Assembly: GCF_014236855.1 (NCBI RefSeq)
Contig: NZ_CP051261.1
Span: 5,182,418 to 5,246,417 of the forward strand
DNA from: Xanthomonas sp. SI
Lineage (GTDB): Bacteria > Pseudomonadota > Gammaproteobacteria > Xanthomonadales > Xanthomonadaceae
Reading direction: 5' to 3'
Length of the DNA: 64,000 bases
Part shown: positions 9,747 to 19,515 of the stretch, in pieces
How positions within the stretch are numbered: the stretch's first letter is position 1
Layout of the letters: the number at the start of each line of letters is the position of its first letter
The notes under the pieces: model-generated
Told to the model about the DNA's origin: nothing
The model's database searches: none
Seen by the model: the letters and a program-made list of their open reading frames with translations, nothing else
Made by a program: the position numbers and the translations under genes

Positions 9747-10655
9747 ATGTTCTTTCGCAACCTGACCCTGTTCCGCTTCCCCACCACCCTCGACTTCTCC
9801 GAGATCGACAAGCTCCTGCCGGAAGTGCAGCTCAAGCCGGTCGGCCCGCTGGAAATGAGCTCGCGCGGCTTCATCTCCCCGTTCGGCCGCGACGAGCGCG
9901 AAGTGCTGTCGCACCGCATCGCCGAGTTCCTGTGGCTGACCGTCGGCGGCGAGGACAAGATCCTGCCCGGCTCGGTGGTCAACGACCTGCTCGAGCGCAA
10001 GGTCGCCGAGATCGAGGAGAAGGAAGGCCGCCGGCCCGGCGGCAAGGCGCGCAAGCGGCTCAAGGACGATCTGATCCACGAATTGCTGCCGCGCGCCTTC
10101 GTCAAGTCCTCGCGCACCGACGCGATGCTCGACCTGCAGCACGGCTACGTCGCGGTGGACACCTCCAGCCGCAAGACCGGCGAGAACGTGATGTCCGAGA
10201 TCCGCGGCGTGCTGGGCAGCTTCCCGGCGCTGCCGCTGAATGCGGAAGTGGCGCCGCGCTCGATCCTGACTGGCTGGATCGCCGGCGAGCCCCTGCCCGA
10301 AGGCCTGAGCCTGGGCGAGGAGTGCGAGATGAAGGATCCGATCGAAGGCGGCGCGGTGGTCAAGTGCCAGCACCAGGAACTGCGCTGCGACGAGATCGAC
10401 AAGCACCTGGAAGCCGGCAAGCAGGTCACCAAGCTGGCGCTGATCCTGGACGACCATGTCTCCTTCGTGCTCGGCGACGACCTGGTGATCCGCAAGCTGA
10501 AGTTCCTCGACGGCGCCCTGGACCAGCTGGAGAACACCGACCAGGACGGCGTGCGCGCCGAACTGGACGCCCGTTTCGCGCTGATGAGCGCCGAAGTGCG
10601 GCGCCTGTTTCTGTTGCTGGAAGAGGCGTTGAAGCTGAGCAAGGCGGAGACCTGA
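9747..10655 (+). CDS. rdgC: Recombination-associated protein RdgC
   Basis: A nucleoid-associated, ring-forming DNA-binding protein that restrains RecA and affects replication fork repair. The 302-aa protein begins MFFRNLTLFRFP and contains the family's typical LPEVQLKPVGPLEMSSRGFISP and GEDKILPGSVVND segments, with the C-terminal LILDDHVSFVLGDDL...LKFLD block. Length and start agree with other proteobacterial RdgC proteins. The stop is followed directly by a REP-containing gap. Confidence 0.96.
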   Translation: MFFRNLTLFRFPTTLDFSEIDKLLPEVQLKPVGPLEMSSRGFISPFGRDEREVLSHRIAEFLWLTVGGEDKILPGSVVNDLLERKVAEIEEKEGRRPGGKARKRLKDDLIHELLPRAFVKSSRTDAMLDLQHGYVAVDTSSRKTGENVMSEIRGVLGSFPALPLNAEVAPRSILTGWIAGEPLPEGLSLGEECEMKDPIEGGAVVKCQHQELRCDEIDKHLEAGKQVTKLALILDDHVSFVLGDDLVIRKLKFLDGALDQLENTDQDGVRAELDARFALMSAEVRRLFLLLEEALKLSKAET

Positions 10656-11013
10656 GGCGAGGCCGGCGACATCTGGGCCGATCGCGCCTCGCGCCATCGG
10701 CCCAGACAGGCACCGAAGCCGGCCCATTTCCGGGCTGCGTTCGTCGCGGCTGAAGCCGCTCCTACACAAGCCGCGCGCCTGCTGGGTCGGGTGCACTGTA
10801 GGAGGGACTTCAGTCCCGACTGCTGCCAAACCGGCCAGCTTCCTCACTTCGTTCGTCGCGGCTGAAGCCGCTCCTACAGAGGCGTTGGCGTGCGCTGTCC
10901 GGATCCGCTGCCGAACGACCCGCAGGCCACTGTGCCGGAACTCAGCTGAAGCATGCAGCGCGATCGGTGCGCGCTGTCACCGTGCGCGTGCGCATGAGCG
11001 GTATGCTGTGCGC
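10656..11013. other. 358-bp intergenic region with REP elements
   Basis: Contains three copies of the dispersed palindromic repeat (10743-10766 reverse, 10797-10820 forward with GGGACTTCAGTCCC core, 10855-10878 reverse). No gene with a credible start is visible before the ATG at 11014. Confidence 0.7.
10743..10878. repeat. REP cluster (3 units)
   Basis: Three 24-bp imperfect palindromes of the GTAGGAG-CGGCTTCAGCCG-CGAC type. Two are in reverse orientation (10743-10766, 10855-10878), both preceded by TTCGTTC/GCGTTC. The middle one (10797-10820) is a variant in which compensatory changes keep the stem paired. Arrangement in opposite orientations is typical of REPIN elements. Confidence 0.85.
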
Positions 11014-11793
11014 ATGCCCGATTTCCTCCGTCGCCTGATCGCGCCGCCCGCCGCGGCCGTCGAACGCGACCTCGTCCGCCTGCGGTTGGACGAGCGCGAG
11101 ATCGAGGTGCTGCGCGTGCGCGACCCGCGCGCGCGGCGGATCAAGCTCAGCGTGGACGAACGCGGCGCGCGGCTGACCCTGCCGCTGCGCGCCAGCCTGG
11201 TGTCCGGCGAGCGCTTCCTGATCGAGCACCGGCACTGGCTCGGCGAGCAGCTGGCGCGTTACCAGGACGAAGACGACGAGCCCGGCCTGCAGCGCGGCGT
11301 GCCCGGCTGGCTGCCGCTGCGCGGCGAACGCCTGCCGCTGCGCTGGAGCGAGGGCCGCTACGCGCGGCTGCAGGTCGATGGCGACGGGGCGGAGCTGCAG
11401 CTGCCGGCGCGCGCCGGCGATGCCGCGATCGCGCGCGCGCTGCGCGAGTTCTACGAAGCGCAGGCGCGCGCCGACGTCGGCCGCTGGCTGCCCAAGTACC
11501 TGCCCTCGCTGCCGCGCGCACCGGCGCGGGTGCGGCTGAAGGTGATGTCCTCGCAATGGGGTTCGCTGGCGCCGGATGGCTCGATGGCGCTGGATCTGGC
11601 GCTGGTGCTGGGCCAGCCCTCGGCGTTCGAGTACGTGCTGGTCCACGAGCTATGCCATCTGCTGCAGGCCAACCACTCGCCGGCGTTCTGGCGCGAGGTG
11701 GAAGCGCGGTTCCCGGCCTGGCGGGCCGAGCGCGACTATTTCCACGCGCACGGTCGGCGCCTGAAGGCGCAACTGCGGCGGCTGTTGAGTTAG
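11014..11793 (+). CDS. YgjP/WSS-type metallopeptidase (M48-like, DUF45)
   Basis: A 259-aa predicted zinc peptidase of the YgjP family. The catalytic motif is HELCH at residues 211-215, followed by QANHSPAFW with His221 as the likely third ligand; the upstream SSQWGSLAPDG block (179-189) is the family signature. The N-terminal half is Arg-rich and has no membrane segment, so it is probably cytoplasmic. The ATG at 11014 is preferred because homologues begin just before the LDEREIEV...DPRARRIKLSV block; the longer open frame upstream runs through the REP cluster. The physiological substrate is unknown in most bacteria. Confidence 0.9.
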   Translation: MPDFLRRLIAPPAAAVERDLVRLRLDEREIEVLRVRDPRARRIKLSVDERGARLTLPLRASLVSGERFLIEHRHWLGEQLARYQDEDDEPGLQRGVPGWLPLRGERLPLRWSEGRYARLQVDGDGAELQLPARAGDAAIARALREFYEAQARADVGRWLPKYLPSLPRAPARVRLKVMSSQWGSLAPDGSMALDLALVLGQPSAFEYVLVHELCHLLQANHSPAFWREVEARFPAWRAERDYFHAHGRRLKAQLRRLLS

Positions 11794-12506
11794 GGCGGCT
11801 CGTGCGCGCCGCTGTTGCGCCCACGAGGCAAGGCACGCAAGAAAGCATGGAGGCTGTTTCAGCCCGGACGATGGCATAGCGCGGGGCGACGGCCTGCCGG
11901 CCGCGGTGGACCGCGAGCCCAACGCCGGCAAGCCGGCCATGCCTGGACCCATGAGAGCGGCCATGCAAGTTGGGCCTGTCAGGCCGGTAGCCAACGTAGT
12001 GCGACACGGCCACAAGACGCGCAGTCGCGGCGCGCCGGGCGAATCCGGCGGCGTCTTCGGGAATGGATCGCGCGCATCGAGGCGCGCAGCGCCGCGGCGA
12101 TGGACAGATCGGAGAAACGGAAGTCGGAGAAAACGGAAGGACGGCGGGTTTCGCCTCAGCGCTGCGGAAGAAGAACTCCATGCGCAGCGCCCGGCAGGCC
12201 CCCTCTCCCCGCCTACCTCACACCTGGCGCGGCCTCCGGCGCCAGCGAACGATACGGTCCGAGCGGCGCTACGCCGGCATGTCAGGACGCCGGGATCGGG
12301 CCACGTACGCAAGACGTATCGCGTCTATGCCTGTTTTGTCGGCAGGCGTGGCGGGAACTTAAGCGAAATTTTTTCTACACACAAGCTTCACAAGCGGTGT
12401 GTAGGCGCCGCATTCAGCCGCCGGCCCAGGTAAGGCCGATCCGCTGGCGCCACGCGAGCGGGAGCGCCCCTGCCACGGCCCCCGCCCATGCGCTATGCCC
12501 ACCCGC
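11794..12506. other. 713-bp region without a convincing gene
   Basis: Several overlapping open frames of 95-230 codons cross this stretch on both strands, but they are Arg-rich, lack Shine-Dalgarno sequences and resemble nothing I recognise. The stretch holds an 8-bp inverted repeat at 12375-12404 beside an A/T run. It may be promoter/terminator space between the metallopeptidase and chemoreceptor genes, or a decayed gene. Confidence 0.5.
12375..12404. repeat. Inverted repeat CTACACAC / GTGTGTAG
   Basis: Two perfect 8-bp arms (12375-12382 and 12397-12404) separated by 14 bp, next to AAATTTTTT at 12367-12374. It lies about 100 bp downstream of the chemoreceptor gene. Reading along the minus strand the stem is followed by A residues, not U residues, so it is not a standard terminator for that gene; an operator or plus-strand element is possible. 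Confidence 0.5.
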
Positions 12507-14687
12507 TTAGCCGCCAACGGCGAGGGCGAGTCCGGCAGGCACTGACGCCGGCGCAGCGGCCACGGGCCGCCGTTCCGGCACCGCCGGCTGCAGCCGGAAC
12601 ACCGCCACCGCCGCGGCCAGCGTGCCGGCCTGCTGTTCCAGCGCATGCGAGGCCGCGGTGGCCTGCTCCACCAGCGCCAGGTTCTGCTGCGTGCTGCGGT
12701 CCATCTGCGCCATCGCCTGGCCGACCTGCTCGATGCCGGCCGACTGCGCCTGCGAGGCCACCGCGATCCCGGCCACGACGTCGTTGACCTCGCGCATCGA
12801 AGCCAGCACCCGGCCCATGGTCTGGCCGGCGCCGTGGACCTGCGCCGAGGCCACCGCGACCTGGGACAGGGAGGCTTCGATCAGCGTCTTGATCTCCTTC
12901 GCCGCCCCGGCCGAGCGCTGCGCCAGCGCGCGCACCTCGCTGGCGACCACGGCGAAGCCGCGCCCCTGCTCGCCGGCACGCGCCGCCTCCACCGCCGCGT
13001 TCAGGGCCAGGATGTTGGTCTGGAACGCGATGCTGTCGATCACCGCGATGATCTCGCCGATCTTGCGCGACGAGCCCTGCACGCCCTGCATCGCCGCCAC
13101 TGCTTCGTCGATCGCCGCGCCGCCCTGGCGCGCGACCGACGCCGCGACGGTCGCCAACTGGTTGGCCTGGTCCGCGTGCGCGGCGTTCTGTTTGACCGTC
13201 TCGGTCAGTTGCGCCGCCGATGCCGCGGTACGCTCCAGCGCACCGGCCTGCTCGGCGCTGCGGCGCGACAGGTCCTGGTGCCCGCCGGCGATGGCGCCGG
13301 CCTCGCTGTCGATCGCCGCCGCCGCCTGCTGGATGCCGGCCACGATCCCCGCCAGCTGGTCGGCGGTGGCGTTGGCGTCGTCGCGCATGCCCGCGAACAC
13401 GCCATGGAATTCGCCATGCATGCGCACGCCCAGGTCGCCGCAGGCGATCGCGCGCAGCAGCGTCGACAGCGCGCCGAGGTTGCCGTCCACGGTCGCCATC
13501 AGCTGGTTCAGGCTTTCCAGCATGGTGCGGAAATCGTGCTGGTGGCGGCCGACGTCGCCGCGCGCGCTGAAATCGCCGGCCGCCGCGGCCGCCGCCAGGT
13601 GCCAGATGTCGCGGTTGAGCGCGCCGAGGTTGGCCTTGATCGCGTCCATGGTGTCGGAGATCGCCGCCTGCTCGCCGGGCAGGCGCGGCATGTCCTCGCT
13701 GAGGTCGCCGATGGCGTAGCGCTGCATCAACGCGACCGTGGACTGCACCGTGCCCACGTGCAGGTCGACCAGCGCATTGGCATCGTGCAGCAGTTGCCCG
13801 TATTCGCCCGGGAACCCTGCCGCGTCGCTGCGGTGCGCGACCGCGCCGGCGGCGTGGCGCTGCGCCATCTGCCGTTGCTCGGCGAGCACCGCGCGCAACT
13901 GCGCCTGCATGGTCTGCATGCTGCGCAGCAGCTCGGCGGCCTCGTCGTTGCCGTGCACCGGCAGCGGTGCGTCGAGCCGGCCGGCGGCGATCGCCGCGGC
14001 GATCCGCGTGCCTTCGCGCAGCGGCCGCACCAGGCTCTGGGTGATGCACCAACCCAGCCAGGTGCTGACCGCCAGCAGCAGGCCGCCGCCGATCAACAGC
14101 ATCCAGCGCGCGCGGTCCATCGTCGTCACCGCATCGGTATACGCCTGGTCGCTGAGCGAGCGCAGGTGCGTGGCATTGCGCTGGATCGCCTGCTGCCAGT
14201 TCGCCAGCAATGGCTGCAGCGTGTACAGATGCAGGGTCTGCGCGTCCAAGTTCTGGTTGTCGGCGGCCAGCGCCAGCACCTGGGTCTGGAACGGCTGCAC
14301 CTGGACATAGGCCTGGTCGATCGCGGCGCGGCGCTGCGCGCCGGTGCGGTCGGCCGGATCCAGGCGCATCGCGAACAGCTTGCGGCGTACCTGCGCGTAG
14401 TCGCGCGCGGCCTGGCCGATCGCGCGCACGATCTCGCGCTTCTCGTCGGGGTTGGTCAGGATCACATCGTTGAGCAGGCCGATTTCCAGCCGCGCCTGGG
14501 CGGTGACCATGGCATCGGACAGGCGGATCTTCTCCATCTTGTCCAGGCTGATGTCGTCGAGCTGGTGACGCGCCATGGCCATCGAGGCCAGGCTGGCGAC
14601 GATCAGCGCGCCGCAGAGCAGCAGCAGGGCCGCGAAGGCGAAGGTCAGTCGGGGACCGACGGGATAACGGCGAAGGAGACGGATCAT
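12507..14687 (-). CDS. Methyl-accepting chemotaxis protein
   Basis: A 726-aa inner-membrane chemoreceptor. TM1 is at about residues 12-36 and TM2 at about 195-216; between them is a periplasmic four-helix-bundle type sensor of about 155 residues. After TM2 come HAMP-like repeats ([41 protein letters not shown] and [13 protein letters not shown]), suggesting a poly-HAMP relay. The signalling hairpin contains the conserved [19 protein letters not shown] and [18 protein letters not shown]. The C-terminus is Ala/Pro-rich and lacks the NWETF-type CheR tether. I chose the ATG 14687 ([11 protein letters not shown]); a TTG 51 bp upstream is also in frame. It stands alone, away from any che cluster in this window. 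The ligand is unknown. Confidence 0.92.
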   Translation of the reverse strand: MIRLLRRYPVGPRLTFAFAALLLLCGALIVASLASMAMARHQLDDISLDKMEKIRLSDAMVTAQARLEIGLLNDVILTNPDEKREIVRAIGQAARDYAQVRRKLFAMRLDPADRTGAQRRAAIDQAYVQVQPFQTQVLALAADNQNLDAQTLHLYTLQPLLANWQQAIQRNATHLRSLSDQAYTDAVTTMDRARWMLLIGGGLLLAVSTWLGWCITQSLVRPLREGTRIAAAIAAGRLDAPLPVHGNDEAAELLRSMQTMQAQLRAVLAEQRQMAQRHAAGAVAHRSDAAGFPGEYGQLLHDANALVDLHVGTVQSTVALMQRYAIGDLSEDMPRLPGEQAAISDTMDAIKANLGALNRDIWHLAAAAAAGDFSARGDVGRHQHDFRTMLESLNQLMATVDGNLGALSTLLRAIACGDLGVRMHGEFHGVFAGMRDDANATADQLAGIVAGIQQAAAAIDSEAGAIAGGHQDLSRRSAEQAGALERTAASAAQLTETVKQNAAHADQANQLATVAASVARQGGAAIDEAVAAMQGVQGSSRKIGEIIAVIDSIAFQTNILALNAAVEAARAGEQGRGFAVVASEVRALAQRSAGAAKEIKTLIEASLSQVAVASAQVHGAGQTMGRVLASMREVNDVVAGIAVASQAQSAGIEQVGQAMAQMDRSTQQNLALVEQATAASHALEQQAGTLAAAVAVFRLQPAVPERRPVAAAPASVPAGLALAVGG

Positions 14688-15007
14688 CGGGGCGGGGAAG
14701 GTTCGGGCGCAATTGCCCACGCGTACCCTGGCCAGCAAGCTTTACCGAAACGCGACCGACCTACGACAACATGGCGAACTGTGACGCCGGGTGGATCGCA
14801 ACCGCGGCGTGCCGCGCGTCCCAGGCGTTTATCGGCGGCGATGCCGGGAACTTGAGCAGGCGCTGGCGCCGTTCGTGCACGCGTTGACGTTCGAGGGCGT
14901 GTGCTGGACGTGCGACGGCGTCGGTTCGGGCGAGCGGCGCAGCGTCCCACTGCGGCGGGCGCACGATGCCGCGCTGGCAGGGCGGCGCAACGGCGCCGGC
15001 CGGCGGC
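14688..15007. other. 320-bp intergenic region
   Basis: Lies between the chemoreceptor start and the alpha/beta-hydrolase stop. TAAAGCTT on the minus strand near 14740 resembles a flagellar sigma-28 -35 element, but no matching -10 is present. No gene or RNA is evident. Confidence 0.5.
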
Positions 15008-15856
15008 TCAGAAGAAGTCGTGCAACAGCGCCGCCACCGCGGCCGGCTGCTCCATGTGCAGGTGATGGGTGCCGGGCAGCACGTGCACGCGGCCATGGCG
15101 CAACCGCGCCGCACGTTCGTTGCGCAACGGCTCGGGGAAATACGGCTGCGCCGGGTCGGCGTAGATCACCCGCGCCGGGCAGTCGATGCCGGCCAGCAGC
15201 GCCTGCACCTGCGCCTCGCTCAGCCGCACCGCGGTGGGCAGGGTCAGGCGCCGGTCGCTGCGCCACACGTAGCCGCCCTCCACCGCCTCGACCCCGCGTT
15301 CCACCAGCAGCCGCGCCGCCGGCTCGCTGAGCTGGTTGGCCAGCATCCGCGCGCGCACCGGCGCGGCCAGGTCGGGGAACACGCGCAGCGGCGAGGCGCT
15401 GGCGTTGGCGCGGCGGGTCGCGGCGACGCTGTCGCGCAGGCGTTCCAGCGTACCCTCCACGGTCTCGGCCAGGCCGCCGAGCATTTCGATCGCGACCAGC
15501 TTCTCGATGCGCTGCGGCGCCGCCGCGGCCAGGGTGCTGGCGATCGCCGCGCCCATCGAATGGCCGATCACCGCGAAGCGCTCCCAGCCCAGCGCGTCGG
15601 CCGCGTCCAGCAGCGGATGCAGCGCGCCGGTCAGCAGATAGTCGGCGCCGGCCGGCAACGGTTCGCTGTGGCCGTGGCCGGGCAGGTCCAGCATCACCAG
15701 GTCCAACTGCGGCAGCTGCGCGCTCAGCGGCACGAAGCTGGCGGCGTTGTCCAGCCAGCCATGCACCGCCAGCACCTTGGGCCCATGCGGATCGCCGCTG
15801 CGCAGCCCGGCCAGCGTGCCCACCCGCGAAGGGCAGGCGAAGGTGCGCAGCGTCAT
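15008..15856 (-). CDS. Alpha/beta-fold hydrolase
   Basis: A 282-aa alpha/beta hydrolase, probably a cytoplasmic carboxylester hydrolase. The oxyanion-side motif [10 protein letters not shown] is at about residues 33-42, the nucleophile elbow is GHSMGA (Ser about 99), and a late PGTHHLHME supplies the catalytic His. There is no signal peptide. Its ATG overlaps the hemH stop by 4 bp (ATGA, 15853-15856), so the two genes are translationally coupled. BioH and related acyl-ester hydrolases share the fold, but there are no biotin genes nearby, so I do not assign a substrate. Confidence 0.88.
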   Translation of the reverse strand: MTLRTFACPSRVGTLAGLRSGDPHGPKVLAVHGWLDNAASFVPLSAQLPQLDLVMLDLPGHGHSEPLPAGADYLLTGALHPLLDAADALGWERFAVIGHSMGAAIASTLAAAAPQRIEKLVAIEMLGGLAETVEGTLERLRDSVAATRRANASASPLRVFPDLAAPVRARMLANQLSEPAARLLVERGVEAVEGGYVWRSDRRLTLPTAVRLSEAQVQALLAGIDCPARVIYADPAQPYFPEPLRNERAARLRHGRVHVLPGTHHLHMEQPAAVAALLHDFF

Positions 15857-16812
15857 GCGGCGCGGGCGGCCAGCTGCGCCAGCGCGCGCGCGTGCGCCGG
15901 GGCGTCGTTGAGGCAGGGGATGTAGCGCACCTGCATGCCGCGCGCGGCGCAGGTCTCGACGAAGCCCATCGCCACTTCTTCCAGCGTTTCCAGGCAGTCG
16001 GTGGCGAAGCCCGGGCAGATCACGTCGACCCGCTTGGTGCCCTGCTCGGCCAGCTGCCACAGGCTCGGCTCGGCATACGGCTGCAGCCAACGCTCGGCGC
16101 CGAAGCGCGACTGGTAGCCGAGCTGCCATTCGTCGGCGCTCAGGCCCAGCGCCGCGGCGATCGCCTGCGCGCTGGCCTCGCAGCGTTGCGGATACGGGTC
16201 GCCGTTGTTGGCCACGCGCTGCGGCAGGCCATGGAAGGAGAAGAACAGGGTCTCGCCGCGGCCGTGCTGCGCCCAATGCGCACGCACGCTGTCGGCCACC
16301 GCCTCGACCCAGCCCGGATCGGTCGGATAGTCCTCGATCAGGGTCACCGGCAGCTGCGGATTGCGCGCCTGCCAGGCCTGCACCACGTCCTCGATCGAGG
16401 CGGTGGTGGTGGTCGAATACTGCGGGTACAGCGGCAGCACCACGATCCGGCGCACGCCGCCGTCGCGCAGCGCGTCCAGTGCCGGCGCCAGCGCCGGGGT
16501 GCCGTAGCGCATCGCCCAGGCCACGCGGTGCCCGGGCAGTTCGCGCTGCATGCCCTCGGTCAGGCGCCGGGTGTACACCGCCAGCGGCGAGCCTTCCGGC
16601 AGCCACACCAGCGCGTACTTCTCTGCCGAACGCGGCGAGCGCCGCGGCAGGATCACCCAGTTCAGCAGCGGCCACCAGAACAGCCTGGGGATGGCGACCA
16701 CGCGTTTGTCGCCGAGGAATTCGGCCAGGTAACGGGCGACCGCAGGCGCGGTCGGCGCCTCGGGCGTGCCTAGATTCACCACCAGCACGGCGGTCTCGGG
16801 TGCGTCGCTCAT
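15853..16812 (-). CDS. hemH: Ferrochelatase
   Basis: Inserts Fe(II) into protoporphyrin IX, the last step of haem synthesis. The 319-aa protein begins [17 protein letters not shown] and contains the family blocks [24 protein letters not shown] (catalytic His) and [13 protein letters not shown], with [16 protein letters not shown] near the end. I chose the ATG at 16812, where homologues begin; an in-frame ATG 87 bp upstream has a non-conserved Arg-rich leader. It is co-transcribed with the alpha/beta hydrolase and divergent from the SYLF gene. Confidence 0.97.
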   Translation of the reverse strand: MSDAPETAVLVVNLGTPEAPTAPAVARYLAEFLGDKRVVAIPRLFWWPLLNWVILPRRSPRSAEKYALVWLPEGSPLAVYTRRLTEGMQRELPGHRVAWAMRYGTPALAPALDALRDGGVRRIVVLPLYPQYSTTTTASIEDVVQAWQARNPQLPVTLIEDYPTDPGWVEAVADSVRAHWAQHGRGETLFFSFHGLPQRVANNGDPYPQRCEASAQAIAAALGLSADEWQLGYQSRFGAERWLQPYAEPSLWQLAEQGTKRVDVICPGFATDCLETLEEVAMGFVETCAARGMQVRYIPCLNDAPAHARALAQLAARAA

Positions 16813-16977
16813 CCACGCATTGTGGCAGAGGCGCCCGCCGCGCGCGTCGCGATCGTGTCTATCGCAACGATCGATGCGCCCGCGCAGCGCCGCGCGCACT
16901 CATTGCCGATTCATTGCGCTGTGACTAAGTTCAAGGACTTGCAGTATCTTGCTGCGGACCTATTTCGGAAGCCCGCC

Positions 16978-17892
16978 ATGCCCCGCCTGCCGCGCCTCGC
17001 CCTGTTGTTGAGTACCACGCTGTTCGTCGGCCACGCCGTGGCCGGCCCGGAAGAAGACGAGCGCGCCCGCAACGCGCTGCGCGTGCTGAGCGACATCCAG
17101 GAGATCCCGGAGCAATCCATCCCCGACAAGCTGCTCGACGAGGGCCGCGCGATCGTGGTGATCCCGGACACGCTCAAGGCCGGCCTGGTCATCGGCGGCC
17201 GCCGCGGCCACGGCCTGATGTCGGTCAAGCGTCCCGACGGCACCTGGTCCAACCCGGTATTCGTCAAGCTCACCGGCGGCAGCATCGGCTTCCAGGTCGG
17301 CGTGCAGTCCTCCGACGTGGTGCTGGTGTTCCGCAACGACCGCAGCCTGGACAACATCGTCAACGGCAAGTTCACCCTCGGCGCCGATGCCGGCGTCGCT
17401 GCCGGCCCGGTCGGGCGCAACGCGTCGGCCGCCACCGACGGCCAGCTCAAGGCCGAGATCTGGTCGTGGTCGCGTGCGCGCGGCCTGTTCGCCGGCGTGG
17501 CGCTGGACGGCGCGGCGCTGCAGATCGACGATGCCGCCGACCTCAACGTGTACGGCAGCAACACCACCCCGCGCATGATCTTCGAAGGCCGCACCACCGG
17601 CCTGCCGTCCAACGACGTGGTCGCCTTCCGCGACAAGCTCGAGGAAGCCACCTACGCCGCGCGGCAGAACCGCGGCACCGACAGCGCCGGGCGTTCCGCC
17701 ACGGCGCCGCCGCCGCCGCGGCCGCAATCGTCGGCGCAGGCCGCACCGCCGCCGGTCGCCGAACCCGCTGCCGCCGACGGCGCCAGCACCGCACCGTTGC
17801 AGGCTCCGCCGCAGACGCCGCCGCCACAGGGCGGCTTCCAGCCGGTGTCCGAAGGCGAGATCCGCACCGAATCGCTGGACGGCAACCGCTAG
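16978..17892 (+). CDS. Secreted SYLF-domain (Ysc84-like) protein
   Basis: A 304-aa exported protein. A signal peptide (about residues 1-22, cleavage near GHAVAG) is followed by a SYLF lipid-binding-like domain with the typical IPDKLLDEGRAIVVIPD, GGRRGHGLMSVK, PVFVKLTGGSIGFQVG and FTLGADAGVAAGPVGR segments, ending about residue 225. The C-terminal 75 residues are Pro/Ala/Gln-rich and probably disordered. The start ATG follows CGGAAGCCCGCC. Bacterial SYLF proteins are predicted periplasmic, with function mostly unknown. It is upstream of tatABC, but a hairpin at 17896-17930 separates them. Confidence 0.85.
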   Translation: MPRLPRLALLLSTTLFVGHAVAGPEEDERARNALRVLSDIQEIPEQSIPDKLLDEGRAIVVIPDTLKAGLVIGGRRGHGLMSVKRPDGTWSNPVFVKLTGGSIGFQVGVQSSDVVLVFRNDRSLDNIVNGKFTLGADAGVAAGPVGRNASAATDGQLKAEIWSWSRARGLFAGVALDGAALQIDDAADLNVYGSNTTPRMIFEGRTTGLPSNDVVAFRDKLEEATYAARQNRGTDSAGRSATAPPPPRPQSSAQAAPPPVAEPAAADGASTAPLQAPPQTPPPQGGFQPVSEGEIRTESLDGNR

Positions 17893-17895
17893 AAT

Positions 17896-17930
17896 CCGCG
17901 GTACGGCGTGCAGCACTGAACGTACCGCGG
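17896..17930 (+). terminator. Hairpin between the SYLF gene and tatA
   Basis: Perfect 10-bp arms CCGCGGTACG (17896-17905) and CGTACCGCGG (17921-17930) with a 15-nt loop, starting 4 bp after the SYLF stop codon. The tail CGCGGTGCGTTATCC is not a proper U-tract, so termination efficiency is uncertain. Confidence 0.5.
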
Positions 17931-17979
17931 CGCGGTGCGTTATCCTCTTTATTCCTTACGACTTCTCTGCGAGCGGATC

Positions 17980-18207
17980 ATGGGCGGTTTTAGCATCTGG
18001 CACTGGCTTGTCGTGCTGGTGATCGTGCTGCTGGTGTTCGGCACCAAGCGGCTGACCAGCGGCGCCAAGGATCTGGGCAGTGCGGTCAAGGAATTCAAGA
18101 AAGGCATGCGCGACGAGGACAAACCCGCCGGCCAGCTCGGCGACGAGTCGCGCAGCAGCGAGCAGTCCCGCGAGACCCAGGCCGAGCGCGACCGCGACGC
18201 GCGCTGA
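17980..18207 (+). CDS. tatA: Sec-independent translocase subunit TatA
   Basis: Pore-forming subunit of the twin-arginine translocase in the inner membrane. The 75-aa protein has one N-terminal membrane helix ([16 protein letters not shown]), the FGTKRL hinge, an amphipathic helix and an acidic polar tail. It is the first gene of tatABC, 16 bp before tatB. A likely local substrate is OpgD (RRDFLKNAA signal) encoded at 32673-34277. Confidence 0.96.
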   Translation: MGGFSIWHWLVVLVIVLLVFGTKRLTSGAKDLGSAVKEFKKGMRDEDKPAGQLGDESRSSEQSRETQAERDRDAR

Positions 18208-18223
18208 ATAGGACGCTGTCGGC

Positions 18224-18775
18224 GTGTTCGATATCGGATTCAGCGAACTGCTGCTGATCGCAGTGGTGGCGCTGGTGGTGCTCGGCCCGGAACGCCTGCC
18301 CAAGGCAGCGCGCTTCGCCGGCCTGTGGGTGCGCCGCGCGCGCGCGCAGTGGGATTCGGTGAAGCAGGAACTGGAGCGCGAACTGGAAGCCGAGGAACTC
18401 AAGCGCAGCCTGCAGGACGTGCAGGCCTCGTTGCGCCAGGCCGAAACGCAGTTGCGCGACAGCGGCCAACAGCTGCAGCGCGAAACCGACGCGCTGCGCC
18501 GCGAGATCGACCCGACCGGACCGGAACCGCTCGCCGAGGCCGCGCCTGCGGGCAGCGAACCGCAGCCGACGGCGCCAGCGCCGGAAGCCTTGCCGCCGTC
18601 GGGCGCTCCCGCCGCTGCCCCCGCGGTGCCGGCTACCGCGCCAGCGGCGCCAGCCGCGCATCCGCATCCGCACGCAGCAAGCGACGCACCGCCGCCCGCC
18701 GCGCACGAGCCGGCCCACACACCGCCGGCGCCTGGCGCCGCACCGCCCAACGGCGATCCTGAGGCGCCGCGATGA
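18224..18775 (+). CDS. tatB: Sec-independent translocase subunit TatB
   Basis: Partner of TatC in twin-arginine signal recognition. The 183-aa protein begins with GTG (MFDIGFSELLLIAVVALVVLGPERLP), the classical TatB N-terminus with the Glu/Leu-Gly-Pro hinge. An amphipathic helix and a charged coiled-coil region follow up to about residue 100. The rest is a long Pro/Ala-rich tail, longer than in E. coli but usual in this family. The gene overlaps tatC by ATGA (18772-18775). Confidence 0.96.
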   Translation: MFDIGFSELLLIAVVALVVLGPERLPKAARFAGLWVRRARAQWDSVKQELERELEAEELKRSLQDVQASLRQAETQLRDSGQQLQRETDALRREIDPTGPEPLAEAAPAGSEPQPTAPAPEALPPSGAPAAAPAVPATAPAAPAAHPHPHAASDAPPPAAHEPAHTPPAPGAAPPNGDPEAPR

Positions 18776-19515
18776 ATCCGGAAGCCGAAAGCAGCCTGAT
18801 CGAGCATCTGGTCGAATTGCGCGCGCGCCTGGTGCGCGCGCTGCTCGGCCTGGGCGTGGTGGTGCTGGCGCTGCTGCCGTTCTCCAAGCCCATCTACACT
18901 TGGCTGGCCGCGCCGATGCTGGCGCAGCTGCCGATCGGGCAGAGCGTGATCGCCACCCACCCGGCCGGCGCGGTGTTCGCGCCGCTCAAGCTGACCTTTT
19001 TCGTGGGCGTGTTCATCGCCGTGCCGTGGCTGCTGTACCAGGCCTGGGCGTTCGTCGCCCCGGGCCTGTACCAGCGCGAGAAGCGCCTGGCGCTGCCGCT
19101 GCTGGCCTCGGCGGTGCTGCTGTTCTACGTGGGCTGCGCCTTCGCCTATTTCCTGGTGCTGCCGGCGGTGTTCCACTTCCTGACCACGTTCAAGCCGGAC
19201 ATCATCCAGCTCACCCCGGACGCCGGCGCCTACCTGGATTTCGTGCTGGCGATCTTCTTCGCCTTCGGCGCCAGCTTCGAGCTGCCGGTGGCGCTGGTGA
19301 TCCTGGCCCTGCTCGGCTGGGTCACCCCGCAGCAACTGCGCGAAGGCCGCGGCTACGCGGTGGTCGGCATCTTCGTGCTGGCCGCGGTGCTGACCCCGCC
19401 GGACGTGGTCTCGCAGCTGATGCTGGCGATCCCGATGTGCCTGCTGTACGAGATCGGCATCATTGCGGCTAGTGCGGTAACCAAGAAGCCGTCTGAAGCC
19501 GAGATTCGGGATTAG
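18772..19515 (+). CDS. tatC: Sec-independent translocase subunit TatC
   Basis: Six-helix inner-membrane receptor for twin-arginine signal peptides. The 247-aa protein shows the N-terminal HLVELRARL block, the conserved FKPDIIQLTPDAGAYLDF loop and FGASFELPV in the fourth membrane region. Its ATG overlaps the tatB stop. The last codons (EIRD-stop) fall inside a dispersed repeat (GATTCGGGATTAGAGATTCG at 19503-19522), so the very C-terminus may have been shaped by that element. Confidence 0.97.
   Translation: MNPEAESSLIEHLVELRARLVRALLGLGVVVLALLPFSKPIYTWLAAPMLAQLPIGQSVIATHPAGAVFAPLKLTFFVGVFIAVPWLLYQAWAFVAPGLYQREKRLALPLLASAVLLFYVGCAFAYFLVLPAVFHFLTTFKPDIIQLTPDAGAYLDFVLAIFFAFGASFELPVALVILALLGWVTPQQLREGRGYAVVGIFVLAAVLTPPDVVSQLMLAIPMCLLYEIGIIAASAVTKKPSEAEIRD

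Noticed and set aside
12367..12404. Terminator for the chemoreceptor gene
   Set aside because: On the minus strand the hairpin is followed by A residues, so no U-tract would form.
11906..12433. Possible 175-aa gene in the gap before the chemoreceptor
   Set aside because: No Shine-Dalgarno sequence, mixed composition and several equally long overlapping frames on both strands; no motif recognised.
14700..14745. Flagellar sigma-28 promoter for the chemoreceptor
   Set aside because: TAAAGCTT is near the -35 consensus, but the expected GCCGATAA-like -10 is not present at the right distance.
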